The translations under genes and the position numbers were made by a program. This document shows positions 17,224 to 26,401 of a stretch of DNA of 64,000 nucleotides, one piece after another. Positions within the stretch are counted from its first letter, which is position 1. Every line of letters begins with the position of its first letter. The notes beneath the pieces were generated by a model. That model saw nothing but the letters and a program-made list of their open reading frames with translations. It did no database searches and was not told the DNA's origin. Source of the DNA: Streptomyces griseoluteus (GTDB lineage: Bacteria > Actinomycetota > Actinomycetes > Streptomycetales > Streptomycetaceae); NCBI GenBank assembly GCA_000717735.1, contig JOBE01000021.1:1-64000 (forward strand), written 5' to 3'.

Positions 17224-17366
17224 AGGGTCTTTCGTTTGGATCAGGCCGGATCAGGGAGCGGGGTCCGGTGCCGTGCGTCGCAAGGCGGAGGAGGGCGCCA
17301 TGGCGGAGCCATGGCAACCGACGACAACGCGGCGAGGTGCGGTGCCAGGGCCCGCGAGCCCGGCAT
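17224..17366. mobile_element. MITE-like element, second copy lacking one end
   Basis: This stretch begins with the same AGGGTCTTTCGTTTGGATCA terminus and follows the interior of the 5912 copy to the sequence cgagcccggcat. It then diverges exactly where the right inverted repeat should begin. Small internal differences (loss of about a dozen bases after gcggagcc) show the copies are not recent. The missing right end means it cannot be mobile. Confidence 0.65.
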
Positions 17367-17975
17367 ATGCCAAGCGGACTGACGCGATGCGGCACGGGCA
17401 GCTGGGCAATCCCCCGAACGCGAGTGTCGAGCGTCCCTGCGCCGATACGCCCCGGGCCGGCCCCCCGGAGCGGCGGGCGGTAGCCCGGTGCGGGCTCCGC
17501 GCCGGTCTCTGCCGACGGGCCGGCGTCCTCGTCGCGATGCTGGGTCATCGTCAAACCAAGTGGGGCCCATCGCCCGGACGTGACCACGTGCCGCAATCAC
17601 CCGTTCGCGGCCACGTCGGGATGCACGCCACTGGGACGAGCGTCAGACGGGCACGCGGTGCGCTTCGCGTGAGCGTGTGACGTGGGTACCTGTGTCCGGG
17701 CGGGACTGGTGGGCGGGCGCGCGTAGGGCGTTGGCCACGCTGGGCGCGGGTCGCCTCTCTGGTCGGACTCCCGCTCGCGCCTCAGGTTGCGGCTCTGGTC
17801 GCACCGGAGCGTGAACGCTGCTGCGCCAGCAGCCTCGTACGGAGGAAGCCCCGGGCAGGGTTCGGGGCTTCGGCGGCAGCCTCGTCGAGACCGGGGCCTA
17901 CTCCTGCCTGCTCCCCCACCCCCGCGCCCACGCCGCCGGACATGAAGCCGCCGCGGGGTGACCTTCCTCAGCACC
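17367..17975. other. Gap without a recognisable gene
   Basis: About 600 bp downstream of the truncated MITE. A short plus-strand run ending LVETGAYSCLLPHPRAHAAG and a stop near 17961 looks like a gene tail, but no family is recognised. No repeats or RNA features were seen. Confidence 0.35.
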
Positions 17976-18632
17976 TCACACGTCGGCGATCAGGGCATAC
18001 CGCTCATCGTCTACCGGACCACCCCACAGATCCGCCTCATCGCTGAGCGGTTCAACGCGCACAGCGGCAACAAGAGGGCGCACGGCTGCGGCGAGGTCGG
18101 CGGCGCCGATTCCGCCGTTCCACGGCAGCGATTCGGCGCCGGCCACATACGGGACACCGCTCTGGCCCGCCTCACGCCAACGGCCCTCGACCAGCACCAG
18201 TCGGCCTCCCGGCCGCAGGCGCTTCACCCACTCGCGCAACGCCGCCTCCGGATCAGGCAGCGTCCACACCAGATGCCGCGAGAACACGACATCGAATCGC
18301 TGCTCCCCGATCGGGGGCATCATGGCGTCACCGACCTGAAAGCGTCCGGCAAGGCCGGCGGCCTCGAACTTCGTGCGTGCCTGCTCGACCATGCGCGGCG
18401 CCAGGTCGACGCCGGTCGGCCGGTGGCCGGCCTCGGCCAGCAGCACGGACACCGACCCGGTGCCACAGCCGATGTCGAGCACGTCGACGGGATCGGCCGG
18501 CATCAAGGAGTGCAGGAGCCGGGTCCACGCAGCGCGCGTGTGGTCAGCCCGCAGGCCGTGGTCGGGCTCGTCGTCGAAGGCCGCCGCAGCGGCATCCCAG
18601 TAGGCAGTGATCGAAGCAGTGCGGTCAGTCAT
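17976..18632 (-). CDS. Class I SAM-dependent methyltransferase
   Basis: A 218-residue enzyme of the Methyltransf_11/25 type. Motif I (VDVLDIGCGTGSVSVLLAEA, residues 49-68) binds S-adenosylmethionine, followed by the acidic end of strand 2 (GVDLAPRMVEQA), motif II (GDAMMPPIGEQRFDVVFSRH) and the post-motif strand RPGGRLVLVEGRW. The N-terminal helix (SITAYWDAAAAAFDDEPDHG) is typical of this group. The substrate cannot be deduced; small-molecule methyltransferases of this type are often ubiquinone- or antibiotic-related. The length is near complete and no partner gene is adjacent. Confidence 0.9.
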   Translation of the reverse strand: MTDRTASITAYWDAAAAAFDDEPDHGLRADHTRAAWTRLLHSLMPADPVDVLDIGCGTGSVSVLLAEAGHRPTGVDLAPRMVEQARTKFEAAGLAGRFQVGDAMMPPIGEQRFDVVFSRHLVWTLPDPEAALREWVKRLRPGGRLVLVEGRWREAGQSGVPYVAGAESLPWNGGIGAADLAAAVRPLVAAVRVEPLSDEADLWGGPVDDERYALIADV

Positions 18633-18729
18633 GCCCCGATGCTCTCAGTGAGCACTGACATTCCAGACGCTCAGCAGCGGTCTCCGCTCCGCTCTCACCC
18701 ATGGAGCCAGACGTCGACTCGGCGGTGCA

Positions 18730-20045
18730 TCAGCGACGTTCGTAGGCCGTGAAGGGCCTGGACCCTGTCGAACAGGCGGCGTAGCGGGCGACGACGAGCC
18801 GGCCCTCGTACGTGAAGAGCTTGTCCGCAGGGCCCAGGTCGTCGGGGAGGACCCGGACCTCGCTCCGCTCGCCCGTGGCGGGATCGAAGTCATGGAGACG
18901 ATAGGGGCCGCGGCGGCGTGAGGTGAGGAGGGTGACTTTGCCGTCCTGGAGGACGAGTTGGTCCCCGGAGTCGCCTTCGTAGAGGTCGTCGTGGCGAGTG
19001 CCGCCCCAGACGGCATCACCGGTGGCCAGGTCGAAGGCGGTCAATCGCTCCACCTTTCGGTGGCGGGGCAGGAGGTAGAGCCTGCTGCGGTCCACCGCCG
19101 CCCTGAGGCGGTCGCTGAACCCGATCTCGCCGTGGGGACCGCTGAAATCGATCGGCGGGTTCGGGCGGCCGTTCCTGCCGAAGGAGAGGTAGGCCCCGGC
19201 GTCGGAGTCATTGCTCTCCGAGGCCGCCACGACCACCGGATCGGCCGAGACGAACGCCGCACTGGCGTCCCAGAGGATGGCGCGTCGGCCTCCCAGAGGG
19301 GCGGACCACAGGAGCGCGCCGGTGGCCGGGGCGAAGGTGGCGACGTGCAGTTCGGCGTCTTCCGTGACCTTGTCGCCCCAGATGTTGTCGGTGCCGCCGC
19401 AGGCGAGGAGGGCGGCGACCTGCCGCTCGGCCACGGCGGTCCTGCCCGGGACGCAGTCCTTGGGGCGGGCCGCCTTCCAGCGGGACTTCCCGGTGCGCAC
19501 GTCCACGGCGTGCAGATCGTCCTTCTGGAGGAGCACGGCGACACCGCTGCCGGCGGACACCGAGGAGTGCTGGAAGCGGGGCGGGTCCGGCTCGCTGAGA
19601 GGGGCGTTCCAGGGTTCGCGGCCGTCCTTCATGTCGACCGCGACGGCGGTGGAGCAGGGCTCTCCCTTGGCCGAGGCGGTAGCGCCGTCCCCGTCGCGGG
19701 TGAGGACCAGGACCGAGCCCTCGGTGTCGGCCGTGGCGTGGCAGACCGCCGAGCGGCCGGGCGGCACGTACTCCCAACTCCGCTTTCCCGTAAGCGCGTC
19801 GACCGGCTCACCGTGTCGAAGCGACTACGGACCAGCGTGTCACCGGACAGCCAGGCCCCCTCGCCCTGCGGTTCGGCCTTGCGGTCCGCAGGAGTGTCCC
19901 AGACGACGTCCATGGCATCACCCTCTGCCCCGGAGAAGACACGTCCGGAGATGAGCGAACAGAGGGCGACCAGGGCCGCCCCCGTCGTGGCCAGGGTGCG
20001 CCTGGCCCGTGCCCCGGGCGCCACCTCGTTCATCCGCATGGTCAT
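18730..20045 (-). pseudogene. Secreted PQQ-like beta-propeller protein, frameshifted
   Basis: The gene begins at ATG 20045 with a membrane anchor or signal (RRTLATTGAALVALCSLISG) and runs DVVWDTPADRKAEPQGEGAW...LVRSRFDTV. Near 19795-19810 the frame changes by one base and continues EPVDALTGKRSWEYVPPGRS through the rest of a propeller. Repeats such as AVDVRTGKSRW, APATGALLWSAPLG, FDLATGDAVWGG and FDPATGERSEVR are PQQ/pyrrolo-quinoline-type blades. The complete protein would be about 437 residues, extracellular. Without the frameshift it would be an intact exported propeller; an assembly error is possible. Confidence 0.65.
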
Positions 20046-20316
20046 GTCCGCTCCCCCCGAGCCTGTCGCCGTCAACGGTCCACAGGAGTTCCCGCGTTCC
20101 TCAGCGGCGATCATCATGGGGAGCCGGTCCGCCCGAGCAGAAGCCGCGCCCCCTGCCGGCGAAGGATGCGTACGGCTTGGGGTCCGTACCATCTGGACAG
20201 GTCCGATTCACCGGAAGCGACGGGGCGGGGCGAGGGAGGGGCGGAGCCATTGCCCTCACCGCACGGCGGGCGTGACCAGTGGCGACAGGACCACCCGACT
20301 CGTGCGCCCGCGCGCC

Positions 20317-20688
20317 TCACTGCTCCAGTCGCTCAAGTTCCCCGTGCACGCGCTCGGCGGCGCGGCGAGCCTCGCGCAGGGCAACCTCGGCACCCTTCAC
20401 GGCCGTACCGCCCTCCGCCGCCTCCCTCTCGTGCTTCGCCTGCCGGGCCTCCCGCAGCTCGTGCTCCAGGCGATGGACCCTCTCGGCAGCCTCCTCGGCC
20501 TTCGCCGCCACAGCCACCTCAGCTTCCCGGGCCTCGCCGAGCGCCTGCTCTCGCCGGGCGACCTCGGCGTCGGCATCCTCCGCCGCCGTACGAGCGCGCT
20601 CAAAATCGCGCAGCCGCCGCGCCGCCTCACGACCGGGCTTCTTCTCCGGCGCTGGCTTCTCAGCCGGCAACAGCCGGGCAGGCGTCAC
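20317..20688 (-). CDS. Coiled-coil hypothetical protein
   Basis: A 123-residue, Ala/Glu/Arg-rich, almost wholly helical protein. Heptads run from about residue 22 to the end (RRLRDFERARTAAEDADAEV; EERVHRLEHELREA-type periodicity; ARRAAERVHGELERLEQ). The GTG at 20688 lies inside the preceding small frame (20660-20791) and has no room for a separate ribosome site. The two may therefore be one gene split by a frameshift or a pair coupled by overlap. No function is known for either; coiled coils suggest an oligomeric scaffold role. Confidence 0.5.
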   Translation of the reverse strand: MTPARLLPAEKPAPEKKPGREAARRLRDFERARTAAEDADAEVARREQALGEAREAEVAVAAKAEEAAERVHRLEHELREARQAKHEREAAEGGTAVKGAEVALREARRAAERVHGELERLEQ

Positions 20689-20791
20689 CTCCGTACATGC
20701 GGCAGGGGATGTCCACGCCGATCGGCGGCATTCCGCCGATCATCCCGCCCGGAGCCGGCGGTCCCCCGTGCTCTGCCGTGCTGTCCGTCAT
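20660..20791 (-). CDS. Small Gly/Pro-rich ORF upstream of the coiled-coil gene
   Basis: Forty-three codons (MTDSTAEHGGPPAPGGMIGG, then MPPIGVDIPCRMYGGDACPA, ending VAG) start at ATG 20791 with a strong GAGGAG ribosome site. The two cysteines and the Met/Gly/Pro bias are unlike chance translation. It ends 29 bases inside the coiled-coil frame. It is either an independent small protein or the true N-terminus of a coiled-coil protein whose frame was broken by an indel. Confidence 0.45.
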   Translation of the reverse strand: MTDSTAEHGGPPAPGGMIGGMPPIGVDIPCRMYGGDACPAVAG

Positions 20792-21042
20792 GGGGGTGCT
20801 CCTCTGCTCCTGTGATGGCCGTGAGGGACTGGGGCCCGCTGATGCCGGGCGACGTGGACGATGATCACGTAACCGGGCGCCGGTCACGGGACGGCGCGCG
20901 TCCCGACCACACGTACGAGTGGGAAAGAGCCGCCTCGGCTTGCTGTGCGTCAGCCGGAGTCTTCGGCGCCGGATGGGTCGTCACCGCGCGGGGCAGCCGG
21001 GCCGATCTCACCGCCGGTGACGAGACCCGTGCGCAGAACTCC

Positions 21043-22116
21043 TCAGCCGTCGGCTCGCCGGGGTGCCGGTCCCGTGCTGCCCCGCACGATCAGCTCGACG
21101 GGGACGATGGACCGGACACCGCGCTCCCCGCTCCCCGCCAGCCGCTGCACCAGCAGGTCGACCGCGCGGCGGCCCGTCTCCGCGAAGTCGTTGTGGACGG
21201 TGGTCAGGGGCGGCAGCAGGTAGGGGGCTTCGGGGATGTCGTCGTAGCCGATGACGCTGACGTCGTCGGGCACCCGCCGGCCCGCCTCGTGCAGGGCTCG
21301 CAGAACGCCCAGCGCCATGTGGTCGTTGGAGGCGAACACGGCGGTGGCGTCCGGCCGGGAGGCCAGTCGCCGGCCCAGGGTGTAGCCGGAGCTCGCGCTC
21401 CAGTCACCGGTCAGGGGCTCGGGCACGGACGCGCCCGCTGCCTCCAGTGCCCCGCGCCAGCCCCGTACGCGCTGTTCGGCGGCGAGCCAGCCGCTCGGCC
21501 CCGCGATGTGGTGGACGGTGCGGTGTCCGAGCGACAGCAGGTGCTCGACGGCGAGGCGGGCACCGGCGGCCGAGTCCGAGGTGACCACGGGGACGTCCGG
21601 CCCGAGGTGGCTCTCCAGAATGACCAGGGGGATGCCGACGACGACGTCGGCCAGCGCCTTGTCCGTGTCCTGCTGCGGAGCGATGGCGATGACGCCGTCC
21701 GCCCCCTCCGCGGCCAGCCGGCCCACGGCCTGCGCGACGGCGCTCGCTTCGGACTGGGGCAGCGCGATGGAACTGATCAGGTACCCGGCCTCGCGCGCCG
21801 CGAGGTTGATCGCGGTGAGGATGGAGGCGGGGCCGTGTCGGGACGCGTCGAAGGAGATCACGCCGAGGACCCGGGTGCGGCCGCTCGCCAGGGAACGGGC
21901 GCTCGAACTGGGCCGGTAGCCGAGTGCGTTCATCGCCGCCAGAACTCTCGTTCGCGTGTCGGGACGTACGGAGGGGTGCTCGTTGAGGACGCGGGAGACG
22001 GTCTGCTTCGAGACCCCCGCCAGCCGGGCGACGTCGTCCATCACCGGCTTGGTGCCGGCGAAGCTGCGGCGGCTGCGCCCGCCGGCAGCCGGTTTGCCGG
22101 TGGCGGCTGCGGACAT
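21043..22116 (-). CDS. LacI-family transcriptional regulator
   Basis: This 357-residue repressor has an N-terminal LacI helix-turn-helix at about 25-75 (VMDDVARLAGVSKQTVSRVL, then NEHPSVRPDTRTRVLAAMNA and LGYRPSSSARSL) and a periplasmic-binding-like sugar domain (GVISFDASRHGPASIL; GADGVIAIAPQQD; FASNDHMALGVLRALHEAG; VIGYDDIPEAPYLLPPLTTV). ATG 22116 follows CGAGGAG. It lies directly downstream of two GH35 beta-galactosidase genes and so probably controls galactoside use. The LacI-type palindrome at 28129, ahead of this gene string, is a candidate binding site. Confidence 0.92.
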   Translation of the reverse strand: MSAAATGKPAAGGRSRRSFAGTKPVMDDVARLAGVSKQTVSRVLNEHPSVRPDTRTRVLAAMNALGYRPSSSARSLASGRTRVLGVISFDASRHGPASILTAINLAAREAGYLISSIALPQSEASAVAQAVGRLAAEGADGVIAIAPQQDTDKALADVVVGIPLVILESHLGPDVPVVTSDSAAGARLAVEHLLSLGHRTVHHIAGPSGWLAAEQRVRGWRGALEAAGASVPEPLTGDWSASSGYTLGRRLASRPDATAVFASNDHMALGVLRALHEAGRRVPDDVSVIGYDDIPEAPYLLPPLTTVHNDFAETGRRAVDLLVQRLAGSGERGVRSIVPVELIVRGSTGPAPRRADG

Positions 22117-22259
22117 CGTGGTCTCCTCGGGAGCACCGGATCTCGGTCGTTGGCCGTCCGGCCGGCTCAAGGATATGCCGGACGGCCGTGCGATCGGCCA
22201 CGGGCTCGGGTCCGCCGCTCGTAGCAGGTGCATCAGGCCGCAGTGACCCGAACGTGGGC

Positions 22260-24644
22260 TCAGCCCAGGCGGACCTGCCAGGCTCGCTGTGCGGTCCACG
22301 TGACACCGCCGACGTGGGCCTCCTGGTGCGGCGCCGTTCCCGACGGAAGGTGCACCCCCTGCTGTCCGGCGTGCAGAGGCAGGAGCCGCAGCGTGATCCC
22401 ATGGGTCCGCACCGCGCCCGTGTCCAGCCGGTCCAGGCCGATGTCCCAGGGCGCCCCGGCCTGGAACTGATCGGCCACGAGCGTCTCGCCGGTGTAGGCA
22501 CGCGCCACGTCACCGGTCCAGTCGACGTGCAGGAGTACGCCGTCCGGCCGGTCGAGGAGCGCGTCCGGTACGTCGATGCGGTACTCGACCGCCGCGGTCT
22601 CGAAGTCCTTGTCGGCCGGAGCGCTCGCCCTGCCCGTGGCGTTGGCCGTCGGCGCGGGTGCGGGTCCGGCCGGCCGGGTGAGCCGGACGGTGAGGGGTAC
22701 GGGAGCCTGCGCCGGCGGCTGCGGCGTCAGCCGGTAGCGGGTGAAGATCCCGTCGGCTTCCGTGTGCACCTGCGCGCCGGGAGCGCTCAGCGGCTGCCGC
22801 GGGGCCGGGAAGACCGCGAAGGTCGGCTCGGCGGCGGTGCTGTGGACGCGGAACTCGTCGTGGTCGAAGACGGCCCCCTCATGACACAGCACCAGACGTT
22901 CGGCGCCCCACGCACGGCCCCGGTAGATGCTCGGAGCCGTGGTCCCGTCCAGTACGAGCAGGCCGACGCGTCCTCCGTCAGGCGTGTCGATCTCCACCAG
23001 GGCGTCGGTTCCCGCCGTCAGGCCGGTGATCAGGACGCGCCCGTCGACATGGGTGACGTCGCCGCTCGGAGCCCTCACCGAGGAGACCGTGGAGGCGTCC
23101 AGGGCGAGTTCGGGGCGGATGCCGTCGACGGCGGCGAGGACGAGGACGGTCCGACCTTCGTGGTCGACCCGGCACACCGGCCGGGCGGTCGCCCACTCCA
23201 GCAGGGCCCCTGCCGCCCGCATGCGCAGGGGCCAGCAGAAGGAGGCGCCCGAGGGGATCGTGACGGGCGTGCTGGGCAGCGTGACCTCGGTGCCGTCGGG
23301 CCAGACGATGTCGAAGGTGGTGTCGGGATGGGAGGGCAGCGGCTCGTGCGGCTGGTGGTTGTTGACGAACAGGAATCCCGACGACGCGTCGCAGCGCACC
23401 GCCCAGCGCAGGGTGGAACGGTCGAGCTGTCCGGTGGGCCGCTCCTCGGGCAGGACGGAGGTCATGGCTGCGATGCGGTGCCCGGAGTCGGCGAGCAGCA
23501 GGTGCTGGAGACGCAACTCGTGGTACGAGGGCCGGTACTGGCCGTACTCGCCCAGCGGGGCCTGGAAGTCGTACGTGAGTACGGGCAGATCGTTGGGGTA
23601 GCCGGTGGCGTGTGACTCCTGAAGGGTGCTGAGATCGCCCCTCGGGTTCGTACCGCCGTGGAACATGTAGTAGCCCTGCCACGTCGATCCGCAGCCGATC
23701 TTGACGAGTCCCAGAGCGGCCACGTCGGCGGCGTCGACCCGCGGCCGCCGGTGGTAGGAGTGGGCCATGCCGCCGCCGAGTTCACAGGTCGCCCAGGGGA
23801 ACCGGTCCGTGGGCGGACCTTCCCCGCCCCGTACGGTCGTGGGCCGCAGGTCGGCGCCGATGCCCTCGTCGTCGCGCTGATGGGTGAAGAAGAAGTGGGT
23901 GCGGCAGGTGTCGGGCCAGCCGCCGTGGGCCTCGGTCCAGAAGGTCTCGGGGTAGCCGCCGTACAGCGGCAGCAGTTCGCCGGGCGGCAGTTCGACGCCG
24001 CCCCAGGCGGTGGCCGTCCAGAGCGGCGCGCTGAGGCCGCTGCGCTGGGCGAGTCGTTTGAGCGTGAGCAGGTGGCCGGGCTGGTCGTAGAGCTCGTTCT
24101 CGATCTGGACGGCGACGATGGGGCCGCCGTGGGCCCGGTCGAGTCCTCGCAGTTGTTCGCCGACGGCCGCGAACCATCGCTGTACGGGGGCCAGGTAGGC
24201 GGGGTCGTCGGTGCGCGGTACGCAGTCGAGGCCGAGTACCCAGTCGGGCAGGCCACCGTTGCGGACCTCGGCGTGGCACCAGGGTCCGATCCGGGGAACG
24301 AAGTCGAGACCGTGACGGGCGCACAGTTCGGCGAAGTGCCGCAGGGCGCGGTCGCCGTCGAACCGGATGCGGCCCTCGTGCTCCTCGTGGTGGATCCAGA
24401 TCACGTACGCGGCGACGACGGTGATGCCGCCCGCCTTCATCTTCAGGAGTTCCTCCTCCCAGCGCGCCGCGGGGTAGCGGCTGAAATGGAACTCGCCGGA
24501 GACGGGGAACCAGGGACGGCCGCCCCTGGTGAGGTAGCGGCTGGTCACCTCGATGGGGTCGGTGGCTTCGGGCGCGTCGCCGAACGGCAGGTGCCCCGAC
24601 AGCGGAGGGGCGGCGGGGGCAGGCAGCCGCAGGTGGTTCCGCAT
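22260..24644 (-). CDS. GH35-type beta-galactosidase (1)
   Basis: A 794-residue glycosidase of the GH35 clan. The TIM barrel occupies about residues 35-360: GGRPWFPVSGEFHFSRYPAA near the start, GGITVVAAYVIWIHHEE, the acid/base glutamate in VAVQIENELYD (about residue 180) and the likely nucleophile in TCELGGGMAHSY (about residue 285). The remainder is beta-sandwich domains. No signal peptide is visible, so it is probably cytosolic. Its ATG shares one base with the stop of the upstream GH35 gene (TGATG), showing translational coupling. The nucleophile context departs from the classical EFW/EYW form, which suggests a divergent subgroup and substrate. Confidence 0.82.
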   Translation of the reverse strand: MRNHLRLPAPAAPPLSGHLPFGDAPEATDPIEVTSRYLTRGGRPWFPVSGEFHFSRYPAARWEEELLKMKAGGITVVAAYVIWIHHEEHEGRIRFDGDRALRHFAELCARHGLDFVPRIGPWCHAEVRNGGLPDWVLGLDCVPRTDDPAYLAPVQRWFAAVGEQLRGLDRAHGGPIVAVQIENELYDQPGHLLTLKRLAQRSGLSAPLWTATAWGGVELPPGELLPLYGGYPETFWTEAHGGWPDTCRTHFFFTHQRDDEGIGADLRPTTVRGGEGPPTDRFPWATCELGGGMAHSYHRRPRVDAADVAALGLVKIGCGSTWQGYYMFHGGTNPRGDLSTLQESHATGYPNDLPVLTYDFQAPLGEYGQYRPSYHELRLQHLLLADSGHRIAAMTSVLPEERPTGQLDRSTLRWAVRCDASSGFLFVNNHQPHEPLPSHPDTTFDIVWPDGTEVTLPSTPVTIPSGASFCWPLRMRAAGALLEWATARPVCRVDHEGRTVLVLAAVDGIRPELALDASTVSSVRAPSGDVTHVDGRVLITGLTAGTDALVEIDTPDGGRVGLLVLDGTTAPSIYRGRAWGAERLVLCHEGAVFDHDEFRVHSTAAEPTFAVFPAPRQPLSAPGAQVHTEADGIFTRYRLTPQPPAQAPVPLTVRLTRPAGPAPAPTANATGRASAPADKDFETAAVEYRIDVPDALLDRPDGVLLHVDWTGDVARAYTGETLVADQFQAGAPWDIGLDRLDTGAVRTHGITLRLLPLHAGQQGVHLPSGTAPHQEAHVGGVTWTAQRAWQVRLG

Positions 24645-26401
24645 CAGATCTTCTCCACTCCCAGGTCGGGTGTATCGGTCAGAAGGGCTCGTGAGGTGAC
24701 CGTGGCGTCGAGTTCGAGGAGCACCAGCTCGTTGGCTCCGGCGCGCAGGACGGGGGCGGGCACGTAGAGGGTGCGCTGTGGGCAGCGGTTCCAGTGCCGG
24801 CCGAGGTTGAAGCCGTTGATCCATGCCTGCCCCTTCGTCCAGCCCGGAAGCGCGAGGAAGGTGTCGGCGGGCGTGTCGACGTGGAAGGTGCCGTGGTGGA
24901 AGGCCGGTCCGGCCCGCGTGGCGTCGGGTGTGGCGTCGGTGAGGGGGGCGAGGTCGTTCAGCGCCAGCGGGTGGGCGTCCCACTCCCGCAGGACGACTCC
25001 GTCGAAGGACACCGGGCCCAGGAGGCCCTTGTCGTCGCCGATGCGGGGTCCGTAGTTGACCCCGCCCATGTTCTCCACCAGGACGTCGAGTCGGGCGCCG
25101 GCGCGCGGCGCCCGCACGGTCAGGCTCTCCTGGTGGTGTTCGTGTTCGAGGACGCCGGCCGGGGCGCCGTCCACGAAGACCTGGGCGCGGTCGCCGACAC
25201 CGTGGGTGAAGTGCAGGACGCCGTCACCCGCGGTGGGCAGCGTGGTGCGGTAGAGCACGAAGCCGGCGCGCAGCCCCATCGCTTCCATCGTCAGCGGTTC
25301 GCGGGAGTGCACGGGGACGCCGAGTTCGCCGGCCCGGTCCAGGAGCGGTGTGCGGCGGTCGAGGGTGACCGTGGTGGGGGGCAGCTTCGGTGACGGGGCG
25401 GGAGCCGGCTCGTCGGGCACGGGCGCGTGGCGTGCGATGACCTCCCGGAAGGCGTGGTACTTGGGGCTGGGGTCGCCCGACTCGGCCAGCGGTGCGTCGT
25501 AGTCGTAGGAGGTGACGACGGGGCTGTAGGCGTGGTCGTGGTTGGCGCCGTTGGTGAAGGCGAAGTTGGTGCCGCCGTGGAACATGTAGATGTTCACGGA
25601 GGCTCCCGCCGCGAGGAGGGTCTCCAGCGAGGCGGCGGCGTCGTCCGCGCTGCGCACGTGGTGCGGTTCGCCCCAGTGGTCGAACCACCCGATCCAGAAC
25701 TCGGTGCACATCAGCGGTCCCTGCGGCTGGTGGGCGCGCAGCCGCTCCAGGGACTGGCCGATCTTCCCGCCGAACGTGCCGGTGGCGAGCACACCGGGGA
25801 TGCTTCCGGCCTCCAGGTGGGCGGGGTCGGCCTGGTCGCAGGTGAAGAGGAGTTCCTCGACGCCTCGTCGACGGAGTCCCTGTTCCAGGTGCTTCAGGTA
25901 CGCGGTGTCGTTGCCGTACGCCCCGTACTCGTTCTCCACCTGCACCGCGATGACGGGTCCGCCCGCCGCTGCCATGAAGGGCGCGAGCTCCGGAAGGAGC
26001 AGGTCGAAGTAGCCGTCGATCGCGTCGGTGAAGCGGGGGTCGCTGCTGCGCAGCCTGATGTCGCGGTCCGAGGTGAGCCAGGCGGGCAGTCCCCCGCCGT
26101 CCCATTCCGCGCAGATGTACGGGCCGGGCCGCAGCAGGACGTGCAGGCCCTCCTCCTGGGCGAGGCGCAGGTAGCGCGGGAGGTCCAGGAGCCCGTCGAG
26201 GTCGAGGGTGCCGGGGGCCGGCTGGTGGAGGTTCCACGGGACGTAGGTCTCCACCGTGTTCAGCCCCATCAGCCGGGCCTTGCGAAGCCGGTCCGCCCAT
26301 TGGCCCGGATGGACACGGAAGTAGTGCAGGGCGCCGGAGATGATCCGGAAGGGTTCGCCGCGCAGCGTGAAGCCGTCGGCGGTGGTGGTGAGCGCGCTCA
26401 T
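24644..26401 (-). CDS. GH35 beta-galactosidase (2)
   Basis: A 585-residue GH35 enzyme of classical form, hydrolysing terminal beta-galactosides with retention. The barrel starts GEPFRIISGALHYFRVHPGQ and includes LNTVETYVPWNLHQP. The acid/base is in VIAVQVENEYGAYGN (about residue 152) and the nucleophile in LMCTEFWIGWFDHWG (about residue 232), followed by NIYMFHGGTNFAFTNGAN. C-terminal jelly-roll domains end GWTKGQAWINGFNLGRHWNR. There is no signal peptide. Its ATG overlaps the stop of the upstream chimeric ORF (ATGA), so it was once co-translated with a sugar MFS transporter. It is the most confident enzyme in this operon. Confidence 0.92.
   Translation of the reverse strand: MSALTTTADGFTLRGEPFRIISGALHYFRVHPGQWADRLRKARLMGLNTVETYVPWNLHQPAPGTLDLDGLLDLPRYLRLAQEEGLHVLLRPGPYICAEWDGGGLPAWLTSDRDIRLRSSDPRFTDAIDGYFDLLLPELAPFMAAAGGPVIAVQVENEYGAYGNDTAYLKHLEQGLRRRGVEELLFTCDQADPAHLEAGSIPGVLATGTFGGKIGQSLERLRAHQPQGPLMCTEFWIGWFDHWGEPHHVRSADDAAASLETLLAAGASVNIYMFHGGTNFAFTNGANHDHAYSPVVTSYDYDAPLAESGDPSPKYHAFREVIARHAPVPDEPAPAPSPKLPPTTVTLDRRTPLLDRAGELGVPVHSREPLTMEAMGLRAGFVLYRTTLPTAGDGVLHFTHGVGDRAQVFVDGAPAGVLEHEHHQESLTVRAPRAGARLDVLVENMGGVNYGPRIGDDKGLLGPVSFDGVVLREWDAHPLALNDLAPLTDATPDATRAGPAFHHGTFHVDTPADTFLALPGWTKGQAWINGFNLGRHWNRCPQRTLYVPAPVLRAGANELVLLELDATVTSRALLTDTPDLGVEKI

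Noticed and set aside
18958..22224. Very long open plus-strand frame (over 1000 codons)
   Set aside because: It is antisense to the beta-propeller, coiled-coil and LacI genes and has Gly/Arg/Pro-rich shadow composition, as is common in high-GC DNA.
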